A DNA stretch of 64,000 nt from Streptococcus suis (GTDB lineage Bacteria > Bacillota > Bacilli > Lactobacillales > Streptococcaceae): positions 265,410-329,409 of the forward strand of contig NZ_JAEUXI010000002.1 in assembly GCF_016775005.1 (NCBI RefSeq). The letters are read 5' to 3'. The position numbers and the translations under genes were made by a program. This document shows positions 33,915-43,916 of the stretch, piece after piece. The notes beneath the pieces were generated by a model that made no database searches, had not been told where the DNA came from, and worked only from the letters and a program-made list of their open reading frames with translations. The number at the start of each line of letters is the position of its first letter. The first letter of the stretch is position 1.

Positions 33915-34700
33915 ATGACAAAACAAATTCATTGGGATGGCCAACTTTCACAAGAAGGCCTTGATATTATCAAAGGGGAAGGCGGCGTTATCGTTTGCCC
34001 GACTAAGGTAGGCTACATCATCATGACCGCAGATAAGGCCGGTTTGGAACGCAAGTTTGACGCAAAAGAGCGCAAGCGCAATAAACCAGGTGTCGTTCTC
34101 TGTGGTAGTATGGAAGAGTTGCGTGAATTGGCCCAGTTGACCCCTGAGATTGATGCTTTCTACCAAACCCACTGGGATCAGGATATCCTGCTGGGCTGTA
34201 TCCTTCCATGGAAGCCAGAAGCCTACGAAAAGCTCCAAGCCTATGGAGATGGGCGTGAGGAATTGATGACCGATACTCGCAAAACCTCTTGCTTTGTCAT
34301 CAAGTTTGGTGTAGCTGGTGAGCAAATCGCCAAGGAAATGTGGGAAAAAGAGGGACGTATGGTCTATGCTTCTTCTGCTAACCCATCTGGTAAGGGAAAT
34401 CGTGGCAAGGTAGAAGGAATTGGCGAGCGCATCGCTTCTAAGGTTGACTTGGTGATTGAGGCGGATGACTATGTCGCTTCAATTCAACCTGATAAAACGA
34501 TTGAAACTCGCTATGAGCAAGGGGTTATGGTGTCCATGGTTGATAAGGATGGTAAACTTATTCCAGAACAAGGTCCTGCCAGCCGCTCTATCAGTCCTTG
34601 TCCAGTCGTGATTCGCAAGGGATTGGACATCGATAAAATTATGATGAATCTTTCTGATCATTTCAACTCTTGGGATTACCGCCAAGGAGAATACTACTAG
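33915..34700 (+). CDS. YrdC/Sua5-like protein
   Basis: This 261-residue protein has a YrdC-type fold. GEGGVIVCPTKVGYIIMTAD corresponds to the nucleotide/threonine-binding start of TsaC/Sua5. KRNKPGVVL matches the KRP-type motif and YASSANPSGKGN the SxxNxSG motif. It lacks the C-terminal Sua5 domain and is diverged from the usual threonylcarbamoyl-AMP synthase, so it is best called a YrdC paralogue of unproven activity. AAAGGAG precedes the ATG. The GNAT gene downstream is 29 bases away and probably cotranscribed. The tsaB/tsaD genes of the same tRNA pathway lie 8-10 kb away. Confidence 0.8.
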   Translation: MTKQIHWDGQLSQEGLDIIKGEGGVIVCPTKVGYIIMTADKAGLERKFDAKERKRNKPGVVLCGSMEELRELAQLTPEIDAFYQTHWDQDILLGCILPWKPEAYEKLQAYGDGREELMTDTRKTSCFVIKFGVAGEQIAKEMWEKEGRMVYASSANPSGKGNRGKVEGIGERIASKVDLVIEADDYVASIQPDKTIETRYEQGVMVSMVDKDGKLIPEQGPASRSISPCPVVIRKGLDIDKIMMNLSDHFNSWDYRQGEYY

Positions 34701-34729
34701 TCACTCTTTTCTTGTGAGGAAAGTACAAG

Positions 34730-35284
34730 ATGCCAACTATCACTCTACAGCCATTTACAACTGATCGACTCCATCGCTTGTGGGAAATCGGCTATCGCCA
34801 AGCTGCTCCACGCTGGAAGGAATTTGCAGCTCCCTATTTTGATGACTACCATGCTTATGCTCGCTTTGAAGACTTTCAAGCAGCCCCACTCTACCAGTGG
34901 TTACAAAAAGAGGCCGTTAGAGCCATTCTCCTGGATGACCAGCCGATTGGCTTTGTAAGCTATTACTGGGAATGCCAGCCAACACGCTGGCTAGAAGTCG
35001 GGATCGAAATCCATGACGACAGTATCTGGGGAAAAGGGTATGGGACAACTGCCCTCAAAATTTGGCTCAACATGATTTTTGACCAATTTCCCGATTTAGA
35101 ACACATTGGTCTCACAACCTGGTCCGGCAATCCTGGCATGATGCGTGCCGCTGAGAAGCTAGGCATGACCAAGGAAGCCCAGATTCGAAAAGTCCGCTAT
35201 TGGCAAGGTCACTACTACGATTCCGTCAAATATGGGATCATACGAGAGGAATGGCTAGAACAAAAGAAAAAATCAAGTTCCTAA
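34730..35284 (+). CDS. GNAT family N-acetyltransferase (RimJ/RimL type)
   Basis: This 184-residue acetyl-CoA-dependent transferase contains WLEVGIEIHDDSIWGKGYGT, which holds the acetyl-CoA pyrophosphate loop (GKGYGT). HIGLTTWSGNPGMMRAAEKLGM is typical of the RimJ/RimL-like branch. GAGGAAAG precedes the ATG. The substrate is unknown. Confidence 0.85.
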   Translation: MPTITLQPFTTDRLHRLWEIGYRQAAPRWKEFAAPYFDDYHAYARFEDFQAAPLYQWLQKEAVRAILLDDQPIGFVSYYWECQPTRWLEVGIEIHDDSIWGKGYGTTALKIWLNMIFDQFPDLEHIGLTTWSGNPGMMRAAEKLGMTKEAQIRKVRYWQGHYYDSVKYGIIREEWLEQKKKSSS

Positions 35285-35321
35285 TTTGGAACTTGATTTT
35301 TTTCGCATTTCCAGCCTCAGG

Positions 35322-35463
35322 CTGAAACAGTCTAGCTCCAGACTGAACCTCGCTCTCCGGTTTCTGAGCTCGGGCTGAAACAGTCTATCCCCAGACTGAA
35401 CCTCGCTTTCCGGTTTCTGGGCTCGGGCTGAAACAGTCTAGCCCCAGACTGTTTCACTCCCCC
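35322..35463. repeat. 53-bp tandem repeats with a stem-loop core
   Basis: Copies begin at 35322, 35375 and 35428 (the last partial). Each carries GAAACAGTCTA-N-CCCAGACTG. The third copy forms a full hairpin, GAAACAGTCT/AGACTGTTTC. The same stem-loop occurs inverted near 42.8 kb. Confidence 0.85.
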
Positions 35464-35470
35464 AGACCTG

Positions 35471-35722
35471 ATTCGCTTTCTAAACTTCAAGCTCATGATA
35501 AAAAGGTCCCCCGGACCTTAATTCGCTTTCTAAATTTCAAGCTCATGATAAAAAGGTCCCCCGGACCTTAATTCGCTTTCTAAATTTCAAGCTCATGATA
35601 AAAAGGTCCACCGGACCTGATTCGCTTTCTAAACTTCAAGCTCATGATAAAAAGGTCCACCGGACCTTAATTCGCTTTCTAAACTTCAAGCTCATGATAA
35701 AAAGGTCCCCCGGACCTTTTTA
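35471..35722. repeat. Five 49-50-bp tandem repeats carrying terminator-like hairpins
   Basis: Units start at 35471, 35521, 35571, 35620 and 35670, each beginning ATTCGCTTTCTAAA. Each ends in AAAAAGGTCC-(CC or AC)-CGGACCTT. The last hairpin has A- and T-runs on both sides and can serve as the rocS terminator. No gene is seen in the 435 bases between the GNAT gene and rocS. Confidence 0.9.
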
Positions 35723-36214
35723 TTTACCAAACAATCTTGCGAAAAAGCCTTTCGCTTTGACTTCTTCTACGTGGGCCTTGGCTTCTTCCAATTCTAATTT
35801 TAATACGTCCTTGTCCGCCATAGCTTTCAAGGTGAGTTGCTGTTGCTGGTCTAATTGCTTGTCTTTCTCTGCAATTTGGACGTCCTTAATTCGCAACTGC
35901 TCATCTTTTTCTGCAATCTGCTTGTCCTTGGCCAAGATTTGATCGTAGAGTCGGATGATTTCATCATTTTTTTCATCAATCCGAATCTCTAAAATCTCGC
36001 GTTGGCGGACTTCGTCACTGACTGGCTCATCTTCAAAAATCGTTGTCTTGTAGATTTCTTCAAGTTTCACCAAACCAGCGCGATTGACAACTGTGACACC
36101 CTTGTCATTTTTTTCCACGTATTCCTCTGGCAAAGATTTCACACGGTTATTCATGGCCTGTCGGCTAACTCCTAAGATCTCAGCTAATTCGCTGACCGTT
36201 TTCTCAATTCCCAT
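35720..36214 (-). CDS. rocS: RocS-like regulator of chromosome segregation
   Basis: This 164-residue protein has an N-terminal helix-turn-helix (TVSELAEILGVSRQAMNNRV), a long coiled coil (about 75-150, with repeats such as AEKDEQLRIKD and AEKDKQLDQQQQ), and a C-terminal amphipathic helix, GFFARLFGK. That layout and sequence match pneumococcal RocS. RocS binds DNA and the membrane to couple chromosome segregation with capsule-linked division control. GAGGAAATT precedes the ATG. The gene reads into the 50-bp hairpin repeats. Confidence 0.9.
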   Translation of the reverse strand: MGIEKTVSELAEILGVSRQAMNNRVKSLPEEYVEKNDKGVTVVNRAGLVKLEEIYKTTIFEDEPVSDEVRQREILEIRIDEKNDEIIRLYDQILAKDKQIAEKDEQLRIKDVQIAEKDKQLDQQQQLTLKAMADKDVLKLELEEAKAHVEEVKAKGFFARLFGK

Positions 36215-36310
36215 AATTTCCTCAATTATATGTTCATTTTCTCATTTGTCTGTATCATTAAAATATTACCACAAGAGGAGTTTGCTGTCAAATTTACCAA
36301 AACTAATAAG

Positions 36311-36340
36311 GAAAAGGCCCTCCAAAGGAGGGCAATTTTT
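36311..36340 (-). terminator. Terminator of the cold shock gene
   Basis: GCCCTCC/GGAGGGC stem with a 3-base loop. On the minus strand it is followed by a short CTTTTCC tract. Confidence 0.7.
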
Positions 36341-36540
36341 TACTGTTTGACGATGTTGGTCGCCTGAGGTCCACGTTGACCTTCCGTCACATCAAAGGTC
36401 ACTTTTTGACCTTCATCCAAGCTTTTAAAACCATTGCTTTGGATTTCTGAAAAATGTGCAAATACATCTGATCCATTTTCCTGAGCGATGAAGCCGAAGC
36501 CCTTCTCAGCGTTGAACCATTTTACTGTTCCTTGTGCCAT
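36340..36540 (-). CDS. Cold shock protein (CspA family)
   Basis: This 66-residue single-strand nucleic acid chaperone starts [20 protein letters not shown]; a longer frame upstream is only leader sequence. RNP1 (KGFGFI) and RNP2 (DVFAHF) are intact. The leader of about 80 bases is long for this region and may carry temperature-responsive structure, as in other csp genes (family knowledge, not shown here). Confidence 0.95.
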   Translation of the reverse strand: MAQGTVKWFNAEKGFGFIAQENGSDVFAHFSEIQSNGFKSLDEGQKVTFDVTEGQRGPQATNIVKQ

Positions 36541-36629
36541 GTCACTACTTCCTTTCTCTAGATTTGTAAAACTAGAAAGGGTAAAGCAGGTGAAACACAA
36601 ACAAAACTCAAAAACTAATCTACCTGCCT

Positions 36630-36658
36630 ACTCTAACAGGAAAGGTGGACAAAGTCAA
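36630..36658 (-). promoter_or_regulatory. Cold shock gene promoter
   Basis: TTGACT, 17-base spacer and an extended -10 TG-T-TAGAGT on the minus strand. Confidence 0.6.
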
Positions 36659-36677
36659 GGAGAAGCCTTCATTTTGA

Positions 36678-37883
<1,206 letters not shown>

Positions 37884-37896
37884 TTTTTACATCAAG

Positions 37897-37926
37897 TTCA
37901 AGCAAAATTTTGCTTGAATTTTTTTG
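37897..37926 (+). terminator. Terminator of the flavoprotein gene
   Basis: TTCAAGCAAAA/TTTTGCTTGAA is an 11-bp perfect palindrome followed by TTTTTTT. Confidence 0.85.
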
Positions 37927-37942
37927 TTTATTATTGTATGAT
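37914..37942 (+). promoter_or_regulatory. Promoter of the ABC exporter pair, overlapping the terminator
   Basis: TTGAAT, 17 bases, TATGAT. The -35 box lies within the second arm of the preceding terminator and the spacer is its T-run. Confidence 0.55.
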
Positions 37943-37976
37943 AATTCCATAACAATATAACAAAAGGAGATTGGCT

Positions 37977-38675
37977 ATGCAACTGAAACTTTCTTCTATT
38001 TCTAAAAAATTTGATCACAAGATTATTCTGGAGGATGCCAGTTTTCAATTTGAACAAGGCAAGATTTACGGCTTGCTAGGACGCAACGGGGCTGGTAAGA
38101 CAACCTTGTTTAACTGCATTGCCCGTAATCTGACCTTGGATAGTGGCTCGATTCAGTTTGTAAAAGGCGAAGAAACATTTGACTACGATAATACGGACAT
38201 CGGTTTTACCCAGACCTATCCACAATTACCTGCTTTTATGACGGCCTATGAGTTTGTCCGTTTCTATATGGACATTCACAAGGATAAACTCAAATCTCCT
38301 CGCAGTCCAGAAGAATGGCTAAACTTGGTCGGCATCGGAGAAGAAGACCAGCACCGTCTGCTCAAGGATTTTTCCCACGGTATGCAGAACAAGGTCCAGT
38401 TGCTTCTGTCTTTGATTGTCCAGCCACCTGTCCTTCTCTTGGATGAGCCCCTGACTTCATTTGACCCTGTGGCTGCCCACGAGTTCAAACAACTAATTCG
38501 GGAGGCTAAGAAGGATTCCGTCATTATCTTTTCTACCCACATTTTGCAGCTGGCTCAGGATCTCTGTGACGAGATTGTTTTGCTCCATCACCAAGAATTG
38601 CAGGCAGTTCCAAGCGACAAACTCCACGACCCTGACTTTGAACAGGAAGTAGTTTCCTTACTGACAGTAGATTAG
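37977..38675 (+). CDS. ABC transporter ATP-binding protein
   Basis: This 232-residue ATPase starts MQLKLSSISKKFDHKIIL after AAGGAGA. Walker A is GLLGRNGAGKTTL, the signature region is LKDFSHGMQNKVQLLLS (a diverged LSGG, FSHGM) and Walker B is PVLLLDEPLTSFDPV. The size and the permease partner 9 bases downstream fit an exporter of the EcsA or antibiotic/bacteriocin type. The substrate is unknown. Confidence 0.9.
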   Translation: MQLKLSSISKKFDHKIILEDASFQFEQGKIYGLLGRNGAGKTTLFNCIARNLTLDSGSIQFVKGEETFDYDNTDIGFTQTYPQLPAFMTAYEFVRFYMDIHKDKLKSPRSPEEWLNLVGIGEEDQHRLLKDFSHGMQNKVQLLLSLIVQPPVLLLDEPLTSFDPVAAHEFKQLIREAKKDSVIIFSTHILQLAQDLCDEIVLLHHQELQAVPSDKLHDPDFEQEVVSLLTVD

Positions 38676-38684
38676 GAGGAGCTT

Positions 38685-40307
38685 ATGGATACACTACTAC
38701 GCTACTATTGGAACCAGGAGAAATTCAAACTATACCGCAATGTCAATGGCCTGTTTTATTTTATCCGCAAAATACCTGGCCTAGGATCTATCCTTCCTGA
38801 GACAGTATACAAGTCTTACAACTTTAAAACGATCCTCTTTCTCTTCCTAAGGATTTTTTCCCTACCAAGCCGTTTTCTCATAAAAGGTTTCTGGATCCTG
38901 CTTCATTTTCTTTTCGCCTGCTTTTGGTTGAACCTCCTGTTGACCGGCGAACCATCTTTGGTCCATATCCATCCCGACACCTGGCTTTTGGGTTTTCTGC
39001 TCCTTTGCCTCTCCGTCGGTTTTATCAATCGCTTCAGCCAGAGCTTCCAACCCTTCATAAACAAGTCTAATAGGGAGTTCATGCAGCAGTTTAGGCTGTC
39101 GCATGCCCAGTTTATCCAAAGCCAACTCTTTGTTGAGCCCATCTTGACTAGTCTTTACTACCTTCCAGCCTTGTTGGTTTATTGTGTGCTCACCAAAAAC
39201 CTCCTCTATTTACCAGTCGGCTTACTGATTGTCCCTAGTGGGCATTTTAGTGGGCAGGCACTCAATCGCCTTCTCTTCAATCGAAAAATCTTTTTCAAGC
39301 AACATTCCTGGCCAGTCTGGACTTCAATCGCGATTGGCTTCGGCAGTTTTTTCTTGTTGATTCTCTTCCGAGATAGCCTCTCAACCAGCCTCTTGATTCC
39401 GATTTTTATCAGCCAACTGATCTTGACCTGGCTGGGTTATCGGTATATCCAAGGCCAAACCAACCACCTAAACTATCTTCAATATTGTATGGACCAGTCC
39501 ATGCAGCTGGATCAAAAAATCTTTGAGATGACCAAGGGAAATGAATACACTCGCCAAGGTTTGCAGATGCAGGCAAAACTCAATGCGGAAACAGGAAAAG
39601 ACCTGTCCCACCTGTCTGGCATGACCTACCTAAACGCTCTGCTATTTGACCGCTACAAAAAAGTCCTCTATAAGAAGGTGCAGAACTGGGTATTGGCACT
39701 AGTAGTCATTCTGGTCGCTCTGGAGGGGATTCGTTACTTTCTAGAGCCGTTTACCTTTACGGAAGACTACTTGCTCCAATTCTTACCGCTTTCCTTCATG
39801 ATTATGTATGTAGCTTCGTCGGGCAAGGTGGTGGCTCAGATGGTCTTTGTTAACTGCGATATTTCCATGCTTCACTATCCTTTTTATCGTGAGGCTAAGA
39901 CCATTATCGCTGGTTTTAACTACCGATTTTTGCAAACCTGCAAGCTCAATCTCATCTTTGCGACCAGCCTCTTTTTGACTATCATGATACTGGGGCGGTT
40001 TGCTTTCAGCTTGGAAACTATTCTTCTGACCGCACTGCTTCTGCTGAGTTTGACAGCTCTCTTTTCCTTCCACGACCTTTTTATCTACTACATCCTCCAG
40101 CCCTTTACAAAGGATATGGAGGTTGTCAACCCAGTCTATAAATTCCTCAGTGGCGCTCTCTATTGGGTGGCCTACCTCAACACCCAGCTGGACCTAGGCA
40201 GTCACTTGTACATCCTACTCATTTCCTTGGCTATGATTGCCTATGTCAGCATCGGTTACTGGATTTTATTGAAAAAAGCTCCGCAGACTTTTAGATTGAA
40301 AGCATAA
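38685..40307 (+). CDS. ABC transporter permease of unknown substrate
   Basis: This 540-residue polytopic membrane protein has about ten to twelve hydrophobic stretches in clusters around 45-110, 155-260, 330-380 and 400-530. A charged cytoplasmic central region (about 265-325) lies between. It is translationally close to the ATPase gene (GGAGG before the ATG). No family motif is recognised; size and pairing are reminiscent of EcsB-type or other two-component exporters, but this is only a resemblance. Confidence 0.8.
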   Translation: MDTLLRYYWNQEKFKLYRNVNGLFYFIRKIPGLGSILPETVYKSYNFKTILFLFLRIFSLPSRFLIKGFWILLHFLFACFWLNLLLTGEPSLVHIHPDTWLLGFLLLCLSVGFINRFSQSFQPFINKSNREFMQQFRLSHAQFIQSQLFVEPILTSLYYLPALLVYCVLTKNLLYLPVGLLIVPSGHFSGQALNRLLFNRKIFFKQHSWPVWTSIAIGFGSFFLLILFRDSLSTSLLIPIFISQLILTWLGYRYIQGQTNHLNYLQYCMDQSMQLDQKIFEMTKGNEYTRQGLQMQAKLNAETGKDLSHLSGMTYLNALLFDRYKKVLYKKVQNWVLALVVILVALEGIRYFLEPFTFTEDYLLQFLPLSFMIMYVASSGKVVAQMVFVNCDISMLHYPFYREAKTIIAGFNYRFLQTCKLNLIFATSLFLTIMILGRFAFSLETILLTALLLLSLTALFSFHDLFIYYILQPFTKDMEVVNPVYKFLSGALYWVAYLNTQLDLGSHLYILLISLAMIAYVSIGYWILLKKAPQTFRLKA

Positions 40308-40337
40308 AAACAGCCTCTCGCAAGAGAAGGCTGTTTT
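40306..40337. terminator. Bidirectional terminator after the ABC exporter
   Basis: AAAACAGCC/GGCTGTTTT arms with an inner TCTC/GAGA pairing. The remaining ~105 bases before yeiH's end show nothing clear. Confidence 0.85.
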
Positions 40338-40443
40338 CTCGTCATTTAGTTTCTCTTTTATTACTTCGTTAACTCGCCTTGCCTAACTTCAGTTATGTCT
40401 GCGGCTCGTTGCCTAGTACTAAAAGTAAACTAAAAGACTATAT

Positions 40444-41466
40444 TTACCAAATTCCCAAAATCGCCTGCCAAGCCAGTGTCAACACCGTCACTCCCAGCCA
40501 GCAAACTAGTCCGACAAAAAGAGCAGCTCTGCCATTTTTCACCAAAGCAAATACATTGGTCCGCAAGCCAATGGCTGTCATGGCCATACAAATGAGAAAC
40601 TTGGACAGGGTTTTGAGCGGAGTAAAAATGTCCGCACCCAGTCCAAAGTGACCTGCAAGACTTGTCACCAAACTGGCTAGGATAAAATAGAGGATAAAGT
40701 TTGGAAAACCTGCCAAGAGGGACTTCTTGTCTGCCTGAACTCCCTTTCCTCGAGCCTGCCAAATCGCCAAAACCGTCGTAATGGGAATAATTGCCAGAGT
40801 CCGCGTCAGCTTGACCGTCACAGCCGTGTCCAAGGTCTGACTGCCCAATCCGTAAAAGCTATCCCAGGTGGCTGCTGTTGCGGTGACCGACGAGGTGTCA
40901 TTGACCGCCGTTCCGGCGAACATCCCAAAGGCCTGACCCGACTCTGTCGAAAACCCAAGCCAGGTTGCTAAGGTCGGAAAGACCAAGGCCGCCAAGACAT
41001 TAAAGAGAAAGATAACCGAGATAGCCTGTGCCACATCTTCATCATCTGCCTGGATAATGGGAGCCGTCGCCGCAATAGCAGAGCCTCCACAGATAGAGGT
41101 CCCTACACCAATCAAGGTCGCCAGATGAGATGAAATGGGCAAGCATTTCCACATCAGAAATGCCAAAAACAAGGCAAAACTGATGGTTGACAGAATAATT
41201 GGTAGAGATTGGCGACCAACTGCCAGGACCGCAGATAGATTCAATCCAAATCCCAAACAAATCACAGCATACTGCAAAATCTTCTTAGAGGTAAAGGTCA
41301 AGCCTGACTGAAAGGCATTTTTCCTTGAAATGTAAGAATGCAGGCTCATCCCAATTAGAAGGGCAAAAACAGGCCCACCCACCAATGGAAACAAGCCACC
41401 TAACCACTGTCCCACCAAAGCCAAGACCAGACAAAGTACCACACCTCTGGTATTTTCCTTAACCAT
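40444..41466 (-). CDS. YeiH/UPF0324 family putative sulfate exporter
   Basis: This 340-residue membrane protein has about ten helices. GTSICGGSAIAATAPIIQA and FAGTAVNDTSSVTATA are the conserved re-entrant-like motifs of the YeiH family. The substrate is uncertain; the family name comes from genome-context proposals. It starts 9 bases after azlD and belongs to the azlC-azlD-yeiH transcription unit. Confidence 0.88.
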   Translation of the reverse strand: MVKENTRGVVLCLVLALVGQWLGGLFPLVGGPVFALLIGMSLHSYISRKNAFQSGLTFTSKKILQYAVICLGFGLNLSAVLAVGRQSLPIILSTISFALFLAFLMWKCLPISSHLATLIGVGTSICGGSAIAATAPIIQADDEDVAQAISVIFLFNVLAALVFPTLATWLGFSTESGQAFGMFAGTAVNDTSSVTATAATWDSFYGLGSQTLDTAVTVKLTRTLAIIPITTVLAIWQARGKGVQADKKSLLAGFPNFILYFILASLVTSLAGHFGLGADIFTPLKTLSKFLICMAMTAIGLRTNVFALVKNGRAALFVGLVCWLGVTVLTLAWQAILGIW

Positions 41467-41475
41467 AAGCCCCTC

Positions 41476-41802
41476 CTAGAAAATCAAGCGGAGAGCAGCT
41501 GTCGTCAAGACGCCAACCACTACTGCGAGGAGGATATTTTTGGTCCTCAGGACCACTAAAAAGGTCGGAATGAGGGCCAGACTCTCGACGGGAAGAAGGC
41601 TGGGAAGGGAGCCCACCTTTTCGTCCATGATGCTGGACAGGGTCAGAGCAAAAATGATAGTGATGGGGAGAAAACTGAGAAATTTAACCAACTTTGAAGG
41701 CAGAGACTTGTTCTGCGTCAGTACAAAAGGTAGGACGCGTGGCACCCAGGTCACCAGGGCCGCCGCCAGAATAATCAGTAGAATACTAGTTTTTATCATC
41801 AA
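41476..41802 (-). CDS. azlD: AzlD family branched-chain amino acid exporter subunit
   Basis: This small 108-residue protein has about four membrane helices, with the AzlD-typical TWVPRVLPFVL and FLSFLPITIIFALTLSSI. It pairs with AzlC to export branched-chain amino acids. Its start overlaps the end of azlC by 17 bases. Confidence 0.88.
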   Translation of the reverse strand: MMIKTSILLIILAAALVTWVPRVLPFVLTQNKSLPSKLVKFLSFLPITIIFALTLSSIMDEKVGSLPSLLPVESLALIPTFLVVLRTKNILLAVVVGVLTTAALRLIF

Positions 41803-42487
41803 TCATCACCCCCACAAAACAACCCAAAATCGTCGCCAAGAGTACAGCCACATAAGACGACACCAGCACAGACAGACCGACATAGGCTAGACCAACCGCC
41901 AGCAAAATCAAGCCGATTTTTTTCAAAGGAATAGTCCGAGCCATAGCCTCCAACTGACCTGAGAAAATCCCGACAAACATGGCAACCAAGGCAAAATCCA
42001 AGCCAAACTGCTCAGGATTTGGAATTAAACCACCGATGAGATTGCCCAGAGTGGTAAAGATAACCCAAGAAGCATAGCCAGCAAAGTTGTTGCCGTACAT
42101 CCAGCTAGGGGCAATCTGCTTTTCCTCAATGTGTTTCCGCAAGAGAACCGCATAGGATTCATCTGTTAAAAATGAGCCAATCAAGATGTTGGAGCCCAGC
42201 CTATTTCCCTGAAAAATGGTCGTCGTATGCAGGCACATGAGAAAATTCCTCAGGTTGACAAAGAAAACCGTCACCGCAATCGACAACAAGGGGGCACCTG
42301 CCAAAATCATGGCACAAATGACAAACTGGGCACTCCCTGCATAGACCAAGAGGCTCATCAGCCCCATTTCCAGCGCAGAAATGCCTGAATTGACCGATAC
42401 CACTCCGCATGCTAGGCCGATACTGGCATAGCCCAGAGCTGTGGGAATAGCATCCCGCAAGCCCTCACGAAAATCCTGTTTTTTCAT
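41786..42487 (-). CDS. azlC: AzlC family branched-chain amino acid exporter subunit
   Basis: This 233-residue membrane protein starts MKKQDFREGLRDAIPTALGY, the typical AzlC opening. GLACGVVSVNSG, GSAQFVICAMILAG and FFVNLRNFLMCLHTT follow, then FLTDESYAVLL. It is the larger subunit of the AzlCD exporter. It leads the unit with azlD and yeiH. Confidence 0.9.
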   Translation of the reverse strand: MKKQDFREGLRDAIPTALGYASIGLACGVVSVNSGISALEMGLMSLLVYAGSAQFVICAMILAGAPLLSIAVTVFFVNLRNFLMCLHTTTIFQGNRLGSNILIGSFLTDESYAVLLRKHIEEKQIAPSWMYGNNFAGYASWVIFTTLGNLIGGLIPNPEQFGLDFALVAMFVGIFSGQLEAMARTIPLKKIGLILLAVGLAYVGLSVLVSSYVAVLLATILGCFVGVMIDDKN

Positions 42488-42540
42488 CTTCTCTCCTTTG
42501 AAATCAGGTTATATCATTCTAGTATAGAGGACCAGCCCCC

Positions 42541-42905
42541 CTCCGTCAATAGAAAAAGAGGCTGGGCAGACAGTCCAGCCTCGCTTCTCAGTGTTCGTGT
42601 CAACATCTCAGCGCAATGGTTGATTGGCTTTAACAGTCCACTGGACTGTTAAAGGTTGGAGATAAGATTTGCAAGGCAAATCTCAGCAATTCGTGTTTCA
42701 CACTCCAAACCTGACCTCTACGACTGATGCGAACAGAGTTCGCTTCATTTCCAACCTCCAACAGTCACTACTCTGACTGTTGGAGCTGTGCGGGGGTGGG
42801 AGTGAAACAGTCTGGGGATAGACTGTTTCAGCTCAACAACTAGAAATAAAGACTTGTTGACGAACTCTTTTTAGACTGGTCGAGTTCTTTCCCACTCCCC
42901 CTTCC
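42541..42905. repeat. Hairpin-rich composite intergenic repeat
   Basis: The ~420-base gap between azlC and tsaD has no gene. It holds a series of perfect stems: TTTAACAGTCC/GGACTGTTAAA, CTCCAACAGTCA/TGACTGTTGGAG (12 bp) and GAAACAGTCT/AGACTGTTTC. It shares GGTTGGAGATA with the BOX-like element at 25.3 kb, the last stem with the 53-bp repeats at 35.4 kb, and GGGAAAGAACTCGA (inverted) with the 47.4-kb gap. Confidence 0.75.
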
Positions 42906-42908
42906 TTC

Positions 42909-43916
42909 TTACAAATTTTCAAAAGCTAGACTTGGTTTGGCATTCAAATCCCAACCAGCAAAGTTTTCCTTGTTGTATTCGCTAACGGCTGCCAAGGCAA
43001 TCATACCTGCATTGTCACCGCAGAGGCGAAGCGGGGGAATGATAACCTCCACATCCGTGATTTCAGCTACCAACCGCTCTCGCAAGCCCTGATTGGCTGC
43101 TACACCGCCCGCTACGACCAAGGTCTTAACAGGGTATTGCTCCAAAGCCTTCTTGGTCTTAGCCATGAGAATGTCCATAACACAGGCTTGGAAAGAAGCG
43201 GACAGGTCCGCATTGGACAAGGTTTCCCCTTTCTGCTGGGCATTATGGTAGAGGTTGATAAAGGCGGATTTCAAACCTGAGAAAGAAAACTCCAGATTAT
43301 CCTCTTTAATCATGGCACGAGGGAAGTCATAAATATCCTGCCCCTCATGTGCCAATTCATCGATGATCCGACCAGCTGGATAGGGCAGTCCCATGACCCG
43401 CCCCACCTTGTCATAGGCCTCGCCAACCGCATCATCTCGCGTTTCACCGACAATCTTGTAGTCGCCCGCCTCTGACACATAGACCAACTCCGTATGACCT
43501 CCGCTGACCAAAAGAGCCAAAAGTGGAAACTCCAACTCCTTGACTGCACGCGCCGCCATCAAGTGCCCTGCCATGTGGTTGACAGGAATGAGCGGCAGGC
43601 CATTAGCCCAAGCAAAGGCCTTGGCAGCCGAAATCCCGACCAGCAAAGCACCGACCAAGCCAGGCCCATAGGTCACAGCCACAGCCGTCAAGTTCTCTGC
43701 CGTCACCTCCGCCTCCAACAAGGCCTCCTCGATACAGGCCGTAATCACTTCCACATGGTGACGACTGGCCACCTCGGGCACCACCCCGCCAAACCGCTGG
43801 TGGCTAGCAATCTGGCTGGCAATGACATTGGACAACAGCTCCGCCTCATTCCGCAAAACAGCCACCGAGGTCTCGTCACACGAAGTCTCAATCGCCAAAA
43901 TCAATCTATCTTTCAT
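42909..43916 (-). CDS. tsaD: tRNA threonylcarbamoyladenosine transferase subunit TsaD
   Basis: This 335-residue ASKHA-fold enzyme transfers the threonylcarbamoyl group to A37 of ANN-decoding tRNAs. [15 protein letters not shown], the metal-binding [24 protein letters not shown] and [16 protein letters not shown] are all present. It overlaps rimI by 11 bases and is last in tsaB-rimI-tsaD. Confidence 0.96.
   Translation of the reverse strand: MKDRLILAIETSCDETSVAVLRNEAELLSNVIASQIASHQRFGGVVPEVASRHHVEVITACIEEALLEAEVTAENLTAVAVTYGPGLVGALLVGISAAKAFAWANGLPLIPVNHMAGHLMAARAVKELEFPLLALLVSGGHTELVYVSEAGDYKIVGETRDDAVGEAYDKVGRVMGLPYPAGRIIDELAHEGQDIYDFPRAMIKEDNLEFSFSGLKSAFINLYHNAQQKGETLSNADLSASFQACVMDILMAKTKKALEQYPVKTLVVAGGVAANQGLRERLVAEITDVEVIIPPLRLCGDNAGMIALAAVSEYNKENFAGWDLNAKPSLAFENL

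Noticed and set aside
35471..35722. Regular 50-bp repeats considered as a CRISPR array
   Set aside because: The whole unit is repeated with no unique spacers and each has a terminator-like stem; no cas genes nearby.
35595..35942. Plus-strand open frame across the 50-bp repeats and the end of rocS
   Set aside because: It is produced by translating the hairpin repeats and then the antisense of rocS.
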